Assembly: GCA_044440025.1 (NCBI GenBank)
Contig: JBITAF010000033.1
Coordinates: forward strand, 6,192-70,191
Length of the DNA stretch: 64,000 bases
Direction of reading: 5' to 3'
From: JAHCJI01 sp044440025
GTDB lineage: Bacteria; Planctomycetota; Phycisphaerae; Phycisphaerales; UBA1924
The notes under the pieces are model-generated. The model made no database searches, was not told the origin of the DNA, and saw only the letters and a program-made list of their open reading frames with translations. This document shows, piece by piece, positions 1-11,158 of the stretch. Positions within the stretch are counted from its first letter, which is position 1; each line of letters starts with the position of its first letter. The translations under genes and the position numbers were made by a program.

Positions 1-2
1 AA

Positions 3-1511
3 CTGACCGACACGGGGGGTTATGGGGTCTACGTGGCCGAAGGCGGCCGGTATGACGAGGTGGGGGCCGACCTGTCGACCCTGACCGACGACGTGGAGGG
101 GCAGATCGAGGCGGCGGTGGCCAATGCCGACCTGATTTTGTTCTGCGTGGACGTGCAGGCCGGGCTGACGCCGCGGGACGAGGAGATCGCCCGGCTGCTG
201 CGAGAACAGAAGCTGGGTCGGAAGGACCGTGCCCACCTGGCGACGCTGGACCCGAGCCTGGGCAAGCGGGCCCCGGTGCACGTGGTGGCGACGAAGGTGG
301 ACGGGCCCAAGTGGGAGACCCACGCCTACGAGATGAGCGCCCTGGGCTTCGGCGAGCCACTGATGTGCAGCGCCAAGAACAACTACATGCGGCGCGACCT
401 GAGCGACCGGCTATATGAACTCTTGCCGGCCGAAGACGAGACGGCCAGCACGCCTCCGGCGGACCTGTCCATCGCGGTCATCGGCAAGCGTAACGCGGGC
501 AAGAGCACGCTGGTGAACGCCCTGGCGGGGGCCGAGAGGGTGATCGTGTCGGAGATTGCCGGCACGACGCGTGACGCGATCGACGTGCTGGTCGAGAAGG
601 ACGGCAAGCGGATCATTGTGATCGACACGGCGGGCATGCGGCGGAAGAAGAGCTTCCAGGGGCGCGTGGAGTGGTTCGCCTATGACCGCGTGCAGCGGGC
701 GGTGGACCGCGCCGACGTGGTGCTGCTGATGGTCGACGCCACCGAGCCGACCAGCCAGGTGGATCAGCAGTTGGCGATGCTGTGCCAGAACGCGTTCAAG
801 CCGACGATCATCGGCGTGAACAAGTGGGACCTGGCCGAGGGACAGACCGACGACAAGGGGCGGCCCGTGACGCCCGAGCGGTACGAGAAGTACGTGCGCG
901 AGGGCTTCAAGGGACTGCCGTTTGCGCCCATCGCGCTCTTGAGCGCCAAGGAGGGGCTGAACGTCGGCGGCGTGCTCGACCTGGCGTTCGACCTCAAGAA
1001 GCAGGCCCACGAGCGGGTGTCGACGGGGGCGCTCAATCGCTTGGTGCGGAGTATTTTGGAAAAGCGCGGGCCCAGCAACAAGCTTGGTACGCTGGCGCGG
1101 GTGTTCTACGTGGCGCAGGTGGGCACGGCTCCGCCGACGATCGCGATGGTGGTGAACGAGCCCAAGCTCTTCACGCCCAACTACATGCGCTACCTGATGA
1201 ATCGACTGCGCGAGCAGGCGCCGTTCGACGAGGTTCCCTTCCGCGTGTTCGTGCGCAGCCGCAAGCAGTTCGACAAGCGTCGCGAGCAGGCCGAGCGGCG
1301 CGACCAGAAGGGCATGATCGACACGAGCGCGTTCGATCGCGGCGAGGACCTTGAACTGACGCCCGAGGAGATCGAGATCCTGTTCCGCATTCCCGGTGAG
1401 GGCGACGAGGGAGAGACATTCGTCGATGAGGACGGCATCGGTGGCGAGGTGTTCGACGACGCCGAGGTATTCGTTTTCGGTGACGAGGAGGAAGAGGATA
1501 ACCGCCGATAA
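3..1511 (+). CDS. der: GTPase Der (EngA), 5' end missing
   Basis: Tandem GTPase that binds the 50S ribosomal subunit and is needed for its maturation. The gene is cut by the window start: the frame enters at base 3 inside the G3 motif of the first G domain (DTGGY), so the first P-loop lies outside. The G4 motif of domain 1 is VATKVD near base 290. The second G domain is complete, with GKRNAGKST (about 484-510), TTRD, DTAGMRRK and VNKWD, followed by the KH-like C-terminal domain. The last 50 or so codons are rich in Glu and Asp, an acidic tail instead of the basic tail I expect from enterobacterial Der. Assignment is firm from the doubled G motifs; the role of the acidic tail is unknown. Confidence 0.96.
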   Translation: MTDTGGYGVYVAEGGRYDEVGADLSTLTDDVEGQIEAAVANADLILFCVDVQAGLTPRDEEIARLLREQKLGRKDRAHLATLDPSLGKRAPVHVVATKVDGPKWETHAYEMSALGFGEPLMCSAKNNYMRRDLSDRLYELLPAEDETASTPPADLSIAVIGKRNAGKSTLVNALAGAERVIVSEIAGTTRDAIDVLVEKDGKRIIVIDTAGMRRKKSFQGRVEWFAYDRVQRAVDRADVVLLMVDATEPTSQVDQQLAMLCQNAFKPTIIGVNKWDLAEGQTDDKGRPVTPERYEKYVREGFKGLPFAPIALLSAKEGLNVGGVLDLAFDLKKQAHERVSTGALNRLVRSILEKRGPSNKLGTLARVFYVAQVGTAPPTIAMVVNEPKLFTPNYMRYLMNRLREQAPFDEVPFRVFVRSRKQFDKRREQAERRDQKGMIDTSAFDRGEDLELTPEEIEILFRIPGEGDEGETFVDEDGIGGEVFDDAEVFVFGDEEEEDNRR

Positions 1512-1559
1512 GGGCGAACTGTCCGAGAATCGCGCCCGAAGCATGGCCGTACGAAAGAA

Positions 1560-1604
1560 GGCGTGGCCAGGGGCCGGGGGATGAGTCCGGTCGCTGGCCA
1601 CGCC
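1560..1604. terminator. Long inverted repeat after der
   Basis: An 11-bp perfect inverted repeat, GGCGTGGCCAG at 1560-1570 and CTGGCCACGCC at 1594-1604, flanks a 23-base loop 49 bases after the der stop. There is no U-tract, so it may be a factor-dependent terminator, an RNA 3'-end stabiliser or a structured untranslated region. The rest of 1512-1778 holds nothing else I can recognise. Confidence 0.45.
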
Positions 1605-1778
1605 TGGTGTGGCGAACCTGGTGAACGCGGGTTTGAGCGTTAGGTCATGTTAAACCCTGCCAAGCTCGCTCCCTCTCCTTCACACTTCTATTCGATAAAC
1701 CACTGTGCCGGTTCCATTGTTCGGAGCAATCGCTAACATTTTGGACTTCTGTTCGGCGTGGTTTCGTGCGAACGTGTG

Positions 1779-2666
1779 TTAGCAGCCCGTGGCGAAGGCG
1801 TTCTGGAAGGTCAAGAAGTCGAAGATGGTGAGCCGGCCGTCGCCGTCCAGGTCGGCCCGGCGATCGCCGGCGTCGAAGGCGTTCTGAAAAGCCAGGAAGT
1901 CGAAGATGTCCAGCACGCTGTTGCCGTCGAAATCGGCGATGCATTGCATGGCGCCAAGGCCTTGCGGTGCATCGGCGGTGCTGGCACGGAGCGACATGGC
2001 GCCGGTGGCGATGTCGATCTCCCAGAGCCGGCGGCCGTTCTCGGTCATGACCAGATCGCCGCCGGCCTCAAAGGCGATGCTGCCCGGCGCGCTGCCTGCG
2101 ATGCCCATGCTCAGCCCGACGGTGGCGACCACCGCGCCTGAACTGGCGTCGATCTTCAGCAGGTCGGGAATCGTGCCCGGTCCGCTCGAGGTGATGCCGT
2201 AGAAAAAGCCGTCGCGGCGGTTGTAGTCCAGGCCGAAGAGCCGCGGGAGAGCTGGGCCGCCGAGCGAAGTGGTCATTCCGGTCGTGGTGCTGACGATCGC
2301 CAGCGAGCTATCGGGTGCGATGCCAAAGAGCTGGCCACCGGGCCCGAAGCTGATCGATGCGAACACGTTCCCGCCGATGTGTACGGCCAGGCCCGTGGCG
2401 GGATCGACGCGGCTGAGCCCCTCGTCGCCCGCGGGGCTGTTGTTGATGACGAAGATGTCGCCCCTGCCATTCACGGCCATGCTGATCGGCGTGGTGTAGC
2501 GCGCGGGGTCTGGGTTCAGAGGGCCGATGGTGGTGACCGTGGCGCCGGTGGCGGTGTCGAAGATGTACAGGCTGTCGGTGCTGGAATCGACGGCGTACAT
2601 GCGGTCGGCTGAGGCTGTGGTGGCCAGTCCGGCCAGGGTCAGGATGGTCAGCGAGGTGCGAAGCAT
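1779..2666 (-). CDS. Secreted beta-propeller-like protein with C-terminal GC-type dockerin
   Basis: Predicted exported protein of 295 residues. A signal peptide ends near TTASA (residues 16-20). The middle has repeated short segments (YAVDSSTDSLYIFDTATG, LSRVDPATG, LLKIDASSG, LWEIDIATG) typical of a beta-propeller of the SMP-30/NHL or DUF4394 type. The C-terminus has two EF-hand-like dockerin repeats, each with a DFDGN or DLDGDG calcium loop followed by IFDFLxFQNAF, and ends in Gly-Cys. This is the GC-type dockerin seen in Phycisphaerae, thought to be a sorting or anchoring tail. A strong ribosome site (AAGGAG, 7 bases before the ATG) supports the start. The ligand of the propeller is unknown. 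Two similar tails occur at 58.2-60.8 kb. Confidence 0.88.
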   Translation of the reverse strand: MLRTSLTILTLAGLATTASADRMYAVDSSTDSLYIFDTATGATVTTIGPLNPDPARYTTPISMAVNGRGDIFVINNSPAGDEGLSRVDPATGLAVHIGGNVFASISFGPGGQLFGIAPDSSLAIVSTTTGMTTSLGGPALPRLFGLDYNRRDGFFYGITSSGPGTIPDLLKIDASSGAVVATVGLSMGIAGSAPGSIAFEAGGDLVMTENGRRLWEIDIATGAMSLRASTADAPQGLGAMQCIADFDGNSVLDIFDFLAFQNAFDAGDRRADLDGDGRLTIFDFLTFQNAFATGC

Positions 2667-2743
2667 GGTCTATCTCCTTGCGATCTGGTTCCCGGGGACG
2701 AAAAAGTGCGTCCCGGTAGGAAACCAAGCGGCAAGGGATCGGT

Positions 2744-3637
2744 TCAGTCACGCGAATCTGTCGGAAGATCGCCAGGGTAGCGGATCCACTCCAAGCATAA
2801 GCCCATGGGCCCGGCGGTTGGGCCGGCGCGGCGCCGGTCGGTGCTGGCCAGGATGGCGGGGATGTCGGTGGGCTGCATCCGCCCCCGCCCCACCTCGTGC
2901 AGCGTACCAGCGATGATGCGCACCATGTTGTAGAGGAAGCCGCTGCCCGTGGCGGTGATGCGCACGCGGTGCTCGGCGGCGCGTTCGACGGTCAGTTCGT
3001 AGATGGTGCGCACGGTGGTCTGGCGATCGTGGTGGATCTGGGTAAAGGCGGCGAAGTCGTGCTCGCCCACGAGGTGTGCCGCGGCCATGGCCATGCGTTC
3101 AGCGTCGAGTTCGTGGTGGGTGTGGGTGACGTACCGGCGGTCGAACAGGGGGCGGCGGTGGTGGTCGTGGAAGGTGTATGTATAGGCCTTACGCTGGGCG
3201 TCGCCGATGGGGTTGAAGGCGTCGTGGGTCGGCTGGGCGTGGGTGACGAGAACGTCGTCGGGCAGACGGCCGTTGACGGCCCGGATGAGTGATTCCACGC
3301 CTCGCTCGATCGGCCAGCCTCCGCCGTGACGGGCCGGGTCGGCGCCGTCGGTGCAAGTGAAGGCCGCGGTCTGCCCCCGCGCGTGGACGCCCGCGTCGGT
3401 GCGGCTGGCGCCGGTGAGATTGATGGGCTCGCGGACGACCTGGCGGACGGCCTGCTCGACGACCGCCTGGACCGTGCGCAGGGCGACGCGGCCCGGCGGG
3501 GCTGGCAGTGATGGGTCGGCCAGGCGGACCGAGCCGGTGGAAGGGGGTTGGTTGGGATCCGGGGCGGGTGGTTCCTGCTTCTGCCAGCCGCAGAAGTCGG
3601 TGCCGTCATAGGCGATGGTGAGGCGGTAGGTGGGCAC
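2744..3637 (-). CDS. truA: tRNA pseudouridine(38-40) synthase TruA
   Basis: Isomerises uridine to pseudouridine at positions 38-40 of the tRNA anticodon arm. The N-terminus (PTYRLTIAYDGTDFCGWQ) and the catalytic motif GASRTDAGVHARGQ, with nucleophile Asp at about residue 81, are diagnostic. The C-terminal FLYNMVRIIAGTLHEVG segment is also present. I place the start at the GTG at 3637; the open frame runs further upstream to 4237, but that stretch is antisense to the exported protein at 3761. About 25 Pro-rich residues are inserted between FCGWQ and the RTVQ helix, so the protein (297 aa) is longer than usual. It is divergent from the gene at 3761. Confidence 0.95.
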   Translation of the reverse strand: MPTYRLTIAYDGTDFCGWQKQEPPAPDPNQPPSTGSVRLADPSLPAPPGRVALRTVQAVVEQAVRQVVREPINLTGASRTDAGVHARGQTAAFTCTDGADPARHGGGWPIERGVESLIRAVNGRLPDDVLVTHAQPTHDAFNPIGDAQRKAYTYTFHDHHRRPLFDRRYVTHTHHELDAERMAMAAAHLVGEHDFAAFTQIHHDRQTTVRTIYELTVERAAEHRVRITATGSGFLYNMVRIIAGTLHEVGRGRMQPTDIPAILASTDRRRAGPTAGPMGLCLEWIRYPGDLPTDSRD

Positions 3638-3760
3638 GGCGTGAGGGTATTGGCCCGATGTCGGGTTGGCTGGCAATAGGTTGCCGGGCTGGCCGTTGGG
3701 CTGGGCAGACCGGCCCGGGGGCGGCCGGCGATCCAGAACGCATGAAGAGGAGGCTTCGCG

Positions 3761-4231
3761 ATGACTAGGACTCTTTCGATGTGGACCGCGCTGGTGGCGA
3801 TTCTCGTGGGCACGGCGGGTGCGTCCGCCCAGGGCGTGGGCACCGACTCGCCCGATCCGGTGGTCGTGGCCCAGCGCTGCGTGGCGCAGTTTGAGCAAGT
3901 CCGAGACCGGACGGTGGACGGTGTCGCCGCCGCGACGCGGGGGGCGACTGGCCGTATCGCACGGCTGGACGCCGATGGGGCGCCCGATCGGGTGATCATC
4001 GCCGTGGGCAACACGGGCGTGGATCGCGTGCAGGCCATCGGGCGGGCGGGCTCGGCTCGCATCGCCCGCGGTTCCGACCACTGCACGCGCCTGCTGCGAC
4101 GCCTCGGGGCCGACCGTGCGCTGATCGTCCGCGTGCAGGGCGCGGCCGATGGTTTCCAGGAGGACATCCGCAACGCCGTGCGGCGAGGGACCGCAGCGAT
4201 CCGCCAGGCCGTGGCCGACGCGATCGGCTGA
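3761..4231 (+). CDS. Small exported protein of unknown function
   Basis: A 156-residue protein that I do not recognise. It has a clear signal peptide (hydrophobic core TALVAILVGTAG, cleavage likely at ASA-Q, residues 21-24). The mature part is Arg- and Ala-rich and probably helical, with two cysteines (in QRCVAQ and DHCTRL) that could form a disulfide. A good ribosome site (GAGGAGG near 3746) precedes the ATG. It is transcribed away from truA and ends just before a strong hairpin terminator, so it looks like a single-gene unit. Nothing in the neighbourhood suggests a role. Confidence 0.8.
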   Translation: MTRTLSMWTALVAILVGTAGASAQGVGTDSPDPVVVAQRCVAQFEQVRDRTVDGVAAATRGATGRIARLDADGAPDRVIIAVGNTGVDRVQAIGRAGSARIARGSDHCTRLLRRLGADRALIVRVQGAADGFQEDIRNAVRRGTAAIRQAVADAIG

Positions 4232-4277
4232 GCGCATCAGGCATCACAACTCTGAAGCCCCGAGCTTCTTGACTCGG

Positions 4278-4312
4278 CACCCCGCCTGGGGAGGGCGGGG
4301 TGTTTCATTTTA
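4278..4312 (+). terminator. Rho-independent terminator
   Basis: A 9-bp perfect stem (CACCCCGCC at 4278-4286 with GGCGGGGTG at 4294-4302), a 7-base loop and a T-rich tail (TTTCATTTT). It lies 46 bases after the stop of the small exported protein and faces the convergent gene ending at 4405. This is one of the clearest terminators in the window. Confidence 0.85.
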
Positions 4313-4404
4313 ATGGACGGGAACTGGAAGTTGACTGTGATTTGATTTCCAGGCGAATCAGAATGCGTTTGATGTGGGGCGTGGGTGAGCATCCATCCGC
4401 GCGG

Positions 4405-4872
4405 TCATGCGTGCTGATGGCCCCGGCGACGTTTCTTTATGCGCGCTCGCACTGCCATTAGTATGAGAATGCCCACCATGACTGCCATCAGGCCGATGGC
4501 AGCGAACGCCACGACCTGGCCGGCGATGAAGATGATGCGGCCGTCACCGGTCAGCATCATGGGATCGCGTAGCCGGGCATCGGGTGAGATAGTGCGGATG
4601 TGTGAGACGATCGAGGCGTGGTTGTTCGGCAGCGTGTACGTGCGATGCGTGCCTGCGCCAAAGTCGATCTCGTACACGGTTGCGTCCGCAGCCGAACGAG
4701 ACGCGTGGGCTATGAAGAAGTAATCGTCGTCATTGGTGCAGGCGACGACCTGGCTGAACGGAATCTGCAACTGTTCGTCTGAAGGCGTATTGATAGCAAT
4801 CCAGTCATCAACGATGAAGAGCTCATAGCCGGATCCCAGTTGGCCCGCGCTCTCTCCGAACTTCGGCTGCAT
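4405..4872 (-). CDS. Hypothetical single-pass membrane protein
   Basis: A 155-residue protein with no recognisable family. Residues 1-108 are hydrophilic and look like a small beta-rich domain (VDDWIAINTPSDEQ, YEIDFGAG). Residues about 110-140 form one hydrophobic segment (FIAGQVVAFAAIGLMAVMVGILILMAV), followed by a strongly basic tail (RARIKKRRRGHQHA). The tail would sit in the cytoplasm under the positive-inside rule, leaving the N-terminal domain outside. There is no signal peptide. The base composition is less GC-rich than the neighbours, which hints at later acquisition. It lies downstream of phhA on the same strand, 64 bases away. Confidence 0.7.
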   Translation of the reverse strand: MQPKFGESAGQLGSGYELFIVDDWIAINTPSDEQLQIPFSQVVACTNDDDYFFIAHASRSAADATVYEIDFGAGTHRTYTLPNNHASIVSHIRTISPDARLRDPMMLTGDGRIIFIAGQVVAFAAIGLMAVMVGILILMAVRARIKKRRRGHQHA

Positions 4873-4936
4873 TGGATAACCCCCTACGATGAGCCGAGGG
4901 GTTTACGTGCTCGTTCTGTGCGAAGTTCGGCTCGCC

Positions 4937-5785
4937 TTACGCCGCGCTCGACTTTCGTGCATTCATCACCCGCTCGGCGTACTTGTTCATGCCGTCGCGG
5001 AGCTGCTCGAAGCTTTCCAGCACGTAGAGGATCGGCTGGTAGTGATCGATCTCGAAGGGGGTCTCGCAGACGCGGTCCATGTCGAAGGGGCGGCGGTCGA
5101 CGTTCTGGCTGTGCAGGGCGTGCTCGCTCTCGCCCAGGCTGCTGATCAGCCCGCTGCCGTAGAGCTTGGTGCGGCCGCCTTCTTTGATGAGCCCGAACTC
5201 GACGGTGAACCAGAACAGGCGGCCCAGCCGCTCGATGTGGTAGGGATCCTCGCAGTGCAGGGCGGCCTTGCCATAGGTTTGCAGGAACTCGGCGAACACG
5301 TCGTCGGCGTGCAGGGGCACGTGGCCGAAGATGTCGTGGAAGATGTCCGGCTCGGGCAGGTAATGCATGAGGCGCCTGGGCCGCATGGTGATGGTGGTGG
5401 GGAACTCGCGGTTGGCCAGGCAGGCGAAGAAGGCCTTGGCGGGCAGGTAGCCCGGCACGGGCCGGCTCTGCCATCCAGTGCGCTGGGCCAGGTTGGCGTT
5501 GATGGCGGCGACCTCGGGCACGCTGTCGCCGGGCAGGCCGATGGCCTTCATGCCCTCGAGGAAGACGGTGGAAGCCTGCTCGTCGAGGGTCTTGAAGCGC
5601 TCGTGGTAGAGGGTCCGCCATACCTCGTGGTTTTCCTGGGTATAGAGGTCCATGTTCTGGGTGATGAAGAACTTGGAGGTGTCGATCTCGCTGGAGGGCT
5701 GGAAGGGGGCCTTATCGGCGGCGGCCTGGGCCAGGCGGGCCTCGTCGCTGTCGATGACCTTGCTGTACTCGATATCGCCTCGCAT
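4937..5785 (-). CDS. phhA: Phenylalanine 4-monooxygenase (aromatic amino acid hydroxylase)
   Basis: Converts phenylalanine to tyrosine using a non-haem ferrous iron, O2 and a reduced pterin. The iron triad is visible: His150 and His155 in the PDIFHDIFGHVP motif, and Glu196 in FWFTVEFGLI. At 282 residues it is a compact bacterial enzyme with only the catalytic domain and no ACT regulatory domain. The ATG start at 5785 leaves a short N-terminal arm. I see no pterin-4a-carbinolamine dehydratase next to it, so cofactor recycling must be encoded elsewhere. It is divergent from the exported protein at 6088. Confidence 0.95.
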   Translation of the reverse strand: MRGDIEYSKVIDSDEARLAQAAADKAPFQPSSEIDTSKFFITQNMDLYTQENHEVWRTLYHERFKTLDEQASTVFLEGMKAIGLPGDSVPEVAAINANLAQRTGWQSRPVPGYLPAKAFFACLANREFPTTITMRPRRLMHYLPEPDIFHDIFGHVPLHADDVFAEFLQTYGKAALHCEDPYHIERLGRLFWFTVEFGLIKEGGRTKLYGSGLISSLGESEHALHSQNVDRRPFDMDRVCETPFEIDHYQPILYVLESFEQLRDGMNKYAERVMNARKSSAA

Positions 5786-6087
5786 GGTGGTCCCTCCGGC
5801 TGTGCCTGTCGGTGTTATTTAAAGATGATACACGGGGAGTACGGCCGGCTTCGAGTGCGGCCGGTTCGTCCGATAAAACCTGCAGCCCGCGCGACCCTTT
5901 GTGCTCTGGGGTTCGTAGTCGGCCCTCTCACCAGATAGGATCGTGGCCAACCGACAGGTGTTGGCGGGGTGCGCCGGGCTGGCGCATCGCTGGAGGCTGG
6001 TGGGACGGCCCGCCCGCCGCGGCCCCGATCGGGGAGGGCCCCGGGCGCAACGCCGGATTCTGGAACAGATTCGAAGGAGGCACGAGG
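5786..6087. other. Divergent intergenic region, no gene seen
   Basis: About 300 bases lie between the starts of phhA (minus) and the exported protein at 6088 (plus). On the minus strand an AT-rich patch (5818-5832) contains TATCAT and TTTAAATAA, a plausible -10 region about 40 bases before phhA. The plus-strand open frame that crosses this region continues the gene at 6088 but has no signal-peptide logic, so I do not call it coding. Confidence 0.4.
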
Positions 6088-7527
6088 ATGCTCGGTCGCA
6101 CAGGTCAGTTTGTCCCGGCGAGTCGCTGGGTGTTTGGCGCGGGCGTGATGGCCGCGTCGGTCTGCATGGTCTCGCCGGTGATAGCGCAGGAGGGCGAGGT
6201 CGCCCGTCAGCGGTTGGAAGAGTCGCGAGAGGCCATCGGCAAGCTCAAGACGCTCCAGTACACCGGCACGGTGGACAGCGAGGGCCCGCTGCTGGGCATG
6301 ATCGAGGAGCTCAACAGCACCGTCTGGATGGAGCGGGTGGGCGAGGGCGAGGCCTCCGAATGGAACCATCGCCGCCAGGGCTCAACCAGGGTTCGCAACC
6401 CGGCCACGGGTGAGACCGAGACCGTTGAGTTCGACGTGGTGCGCAAGGGCCCCAACGTCACGTACGTTGCCCACGACCTGCGCACCGTCTACGAGCGGTT
6501 CCACCGCGCCGCTAGGCATCGCAGCATCACCGTGGCCCAGACCGGCTGGATCGGCGAGTTCGCCGACAACACGCCATTCGAGCGCGAGCTGACCATGCCC
6601 GAGGTGAAGCTGACGCTGAACATCGGCGGCGACACCGTGGACGGCGATGTGTGCGACGTGGTCGAGGTGGCCTTCGGCGATCAGCGGCAGCTTGTCCGCT
6701 GGTCCATCAGCCAGGAGACCGACCTGCCCCGCCGCAAGCAGACCCGCCTGGGCACCGACAACATGCAGACCTACACGATCACGAACATCGCGGTCGACAG
6801 GGAACTGCCCGAGGACATCTTCACCCTGCCTACACCCGAGGGCTACGCCAAGAACACCACCGTTCGACGCAGCGCCCGCGAGATGGGCGGACCCAGCGCC
6901 ACGCCCAACTACCCGGCGGCCAAGCCCTTTACCGTGACCATCGCCGAGGGGCCGGGCAAGGGCGAGGAGGTCAGCCTGGAGAGCCTCAAGGGTAATGTGG
7001 TGGTGCTGGACTTCTGGACCGGATGGTCGAGCACCTCCAAGGACTCGCGCGGCGACATCCAGGAGATCGCCGAACACTTCGAGGATGAGGACGTGAGGGT
7101 GCTGAGCATGACCTGGCGCGAGCGCGGGCGGGTCCAGGCCGGCATCGATGCTTGGAAGGCCAGCGACGCGACCTACCCGCTGGCGACCGGCGCCGACTCG
7201 GTGGCCCTGGAGTACGCCGTCAGCAGCTTCCCCACCGTGTTCGTGATCACCAAGGATGGCAAGCTCGTGTACTCGATGACGGAGTACAACGAGGAGACCT
7301 TCAAGACCGGCATCGTCGAGGCCGTGCAGAAGGCCCTGGATGGCGGTTTCGCCAGCGGCTCCCCGACCACGACCACCATGCAGCCGGGAAACCAGACGGG
7401 CAATCAGACCACCGAAGAGGGCGGCAACCAGTCCAACGGTAATCAGTCCGGCGGGAACGGTAACCAGTCGGGTGGCAATGGCAACCAGTCCGGCGGTAAC
7501 CAGTCGGGTGGCAACCAGCCCAAGTAA
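6088..7527 (+). CDS. Exported thioredoxin-fold (TlpA-like) protein lacking active cysteines
   Basis: A 479-residue exported protein. The ATG at 6088 follows a ribosome site (GAAGGAGG) and gives a signal peptide ending near PVIAQ. Residues about 30-270 resemble the outer-membrane lipoprotein-sorting (LolA/DUF2092) beta-sheet fold. Residues about 280-425 are an AhpC/TlpA thioredoxin-like domain (GNVVVLDFWTGWSSTSKDS). The usual WCxxC redox motif reads WSSTS, so both catalytic cysteines are missing and redox activity is unlikely. The cis-Pro region (SSFPTVFVITKDG) is intact. The last 50 residues are a low-complexity tail of GNQ, GNQS and GGN repeats. The arrangement suggests a periplasmic binding or scaffold role, but function is not known. 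Confidence 0.85.
   Translation: MLGRTGQFVPASRWVFGAGVMAASVCMVSPVIAQEGEVARQRLEESREAIGKLKTLQYTGTVDSEGPLLGMIEELNSTVWMERVGEGEASEWNHRRQGSTRVRNPATGETETVEFDVVRKGPNVTYVAHDLRTVYERFHRAARHRSITVAQTGWIGEFADNTPFERELTMPEVKLTLNIGGDTVDGDVCDVVEVAFGDQRQLVRWSISQETDLPRRKQTRLGTDNMQTYTITNIAVDRELPEDIFTLPTPEGYAKNTTVRRSAREMGGPSATPNYPAAKPFTVTIAEGPGKGEEVSLESLKGNVVVLDFWTGWSSTSKDSRGDIQEIAEHFEDEDVRVLSMTWRERGRVQAGIDAWKASDATYPLATGADSVALEYAVSSFPTVFVITKDGKLVYSMTEYNEETFKTGIVEAVQKALDGGFASGSPTTTTMQPGNQTGNQTTEEGGNQSNGNQSGGNGNQSGGNGNQSGGNQSGGNQPK
7438..7524 (+). repeat. In-frame 21-bp coding repeat (GNQSGGN)
   Basis: Three consecutive 21-base units at 7438, 7459 and 7480 each encode GNQSGGN, followed by shorter 15-base units encoding NQSGG. 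Synonymous codons differ between copies (GGT/GGC, AAT/AAC, TCC/TCG), so the amino-acid repeat is kept while the DNA drifts. The same 21-base period appears in four intergenic arrays of this window. Confidence 0.8.
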
Positions 7528-7571
7528 GGCACACGCACCAGACAGTTAGTCGTACAAGTACACACAAGAAT

Positions 7572-7597
7572 GCCCGCGGCCGAGTCTGGTCGCGGGC
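7572..7597. terminator. Hairpin between convergent genes
   Basis: GCCCGCG at 7572-7578 pairs with CGCGGGC at 7591-7597 around a 12-base loop. It is placed between the convergent stops at 7527 and 7619 and may end transcription from both sides. The U-tract is weak in both directions, so confidence is moderate. Confidence 0.5.
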
Positions 7598-7618
7598 GTT
7601 CTGGTTTGTCAGGTTTCG

Positions 7619-8239
7619 TTACGCGTCCGACTGCGACATCGGGGCCGCTTTGGGAGCGCTGAGACCCTTGCTGTAGATGCCCGATCGATCAAAGCAGCAG
7701 GCCCTTCGCTTGCCGCTGGCGAGCATCGAGCAGGCCGAGTCGATCCGCCGGGTGCGGGTCTCTGCCTTCTTTGCCGAAACGATCCAGTGGATCCAATCCC
7801 GGCGCGCTATCGCGGTGATGTCTTTCCACACCGCTCGCGCCTCGGGTGCGGCCGCCAGAGCCTTGCGGAGATCTGACGGTACCTTCGGTTCCGGCTCGAC
7901 CTCCACCGGCGTGATCTCGAGCGAGACCGTGTCGCCCGCGCTGGCGCTCGCGCCGTCGAGCATCTTCTTGGTGACCTTGAGCCAGTGGCTCGCCTGGCCG
8001 TCCGGCTCGAGCGTGGCCTGGAAGGCAAATCCGTTGATGGTGCCGTCCACGGAAGCCATGCCCCGGGCTGGCAGCTTCGCACTCGCGGTCTTTGGCAGGA
8101 TGAGGAACGCCCATGAGCCGGGCTTAGAGGACTCTGCCGGTTCGACGAGCTTTGCGCGGAAGCGGATTGGAGAAACAGCCCGCGCCCCCTTGTTCGAGGG
8201 CTTGGGCTTGTTCTTCTTGCTTACCTTGTGTTGAGCCAT
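7619..8239 (-). CDS. DUF1905 / YdeI (OmdA) family protein
   Basis: A 206-residue cytoplasmic protein. The N-terminus is Lys-rich (KVSKKNKPKPSNKG). Residues about 25-110 match the DUF1905 beta-barrel (RFRAKLVEP..WAFLILPK..GTINGFAFQATLEPDG). Residues about 125-185 match the OmdA/YdeI bacteriocin-protection helix region (VPSDLRKALAAAPEARAVWKDITAIARRDWIHWI). These families often occur together; their molecular role is poorly known. It starts 20 bases after the PPDK stop on the same strand, so the two may be co-transcribed. Confidence 0.8.
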   Translation of the reverse strand: MAQHKVSKKNKPKPSNKGARAVSPIRFRAKLVEPAESSKPGSWAFLILPKTASAKLPARGMASVDGTINGFAFQATLEPDGQASHWLKVTKKMLDGASASAGDTVSLEITPVEVEPEPKVPSDLRKALAAAPEARAVWKDITAIARRDWIHWIVSAKKAETRTRRIDSACSMLASGKRRACCFDRSGIYSKGLSAPKAAPMSQSDA

Positions 8240-8259
8240 GCTTTGGCCCCGGCGTGTGC

Positions 8260-11007
<2,748 letters not shown>

Positions 11008-11158
11008 CGGCAGCGCGTCCTATACTCGGCTTTTGGTTGGATACTCGCCAGGCCTCATCGCGCGATGCGGGCCTGCCTAGCGTGAAGGTTTGCCGCGGGA
11101 AAGCCGGGCGGCAGGTTTTCGATCGCTTGGAGTTGGATCTTAGAGGACCTATCCGCCC

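Noticed and set aside
29..310. Minus-strand 93-codon frame at the window start
   Set aside because: Antisense shadow of der.
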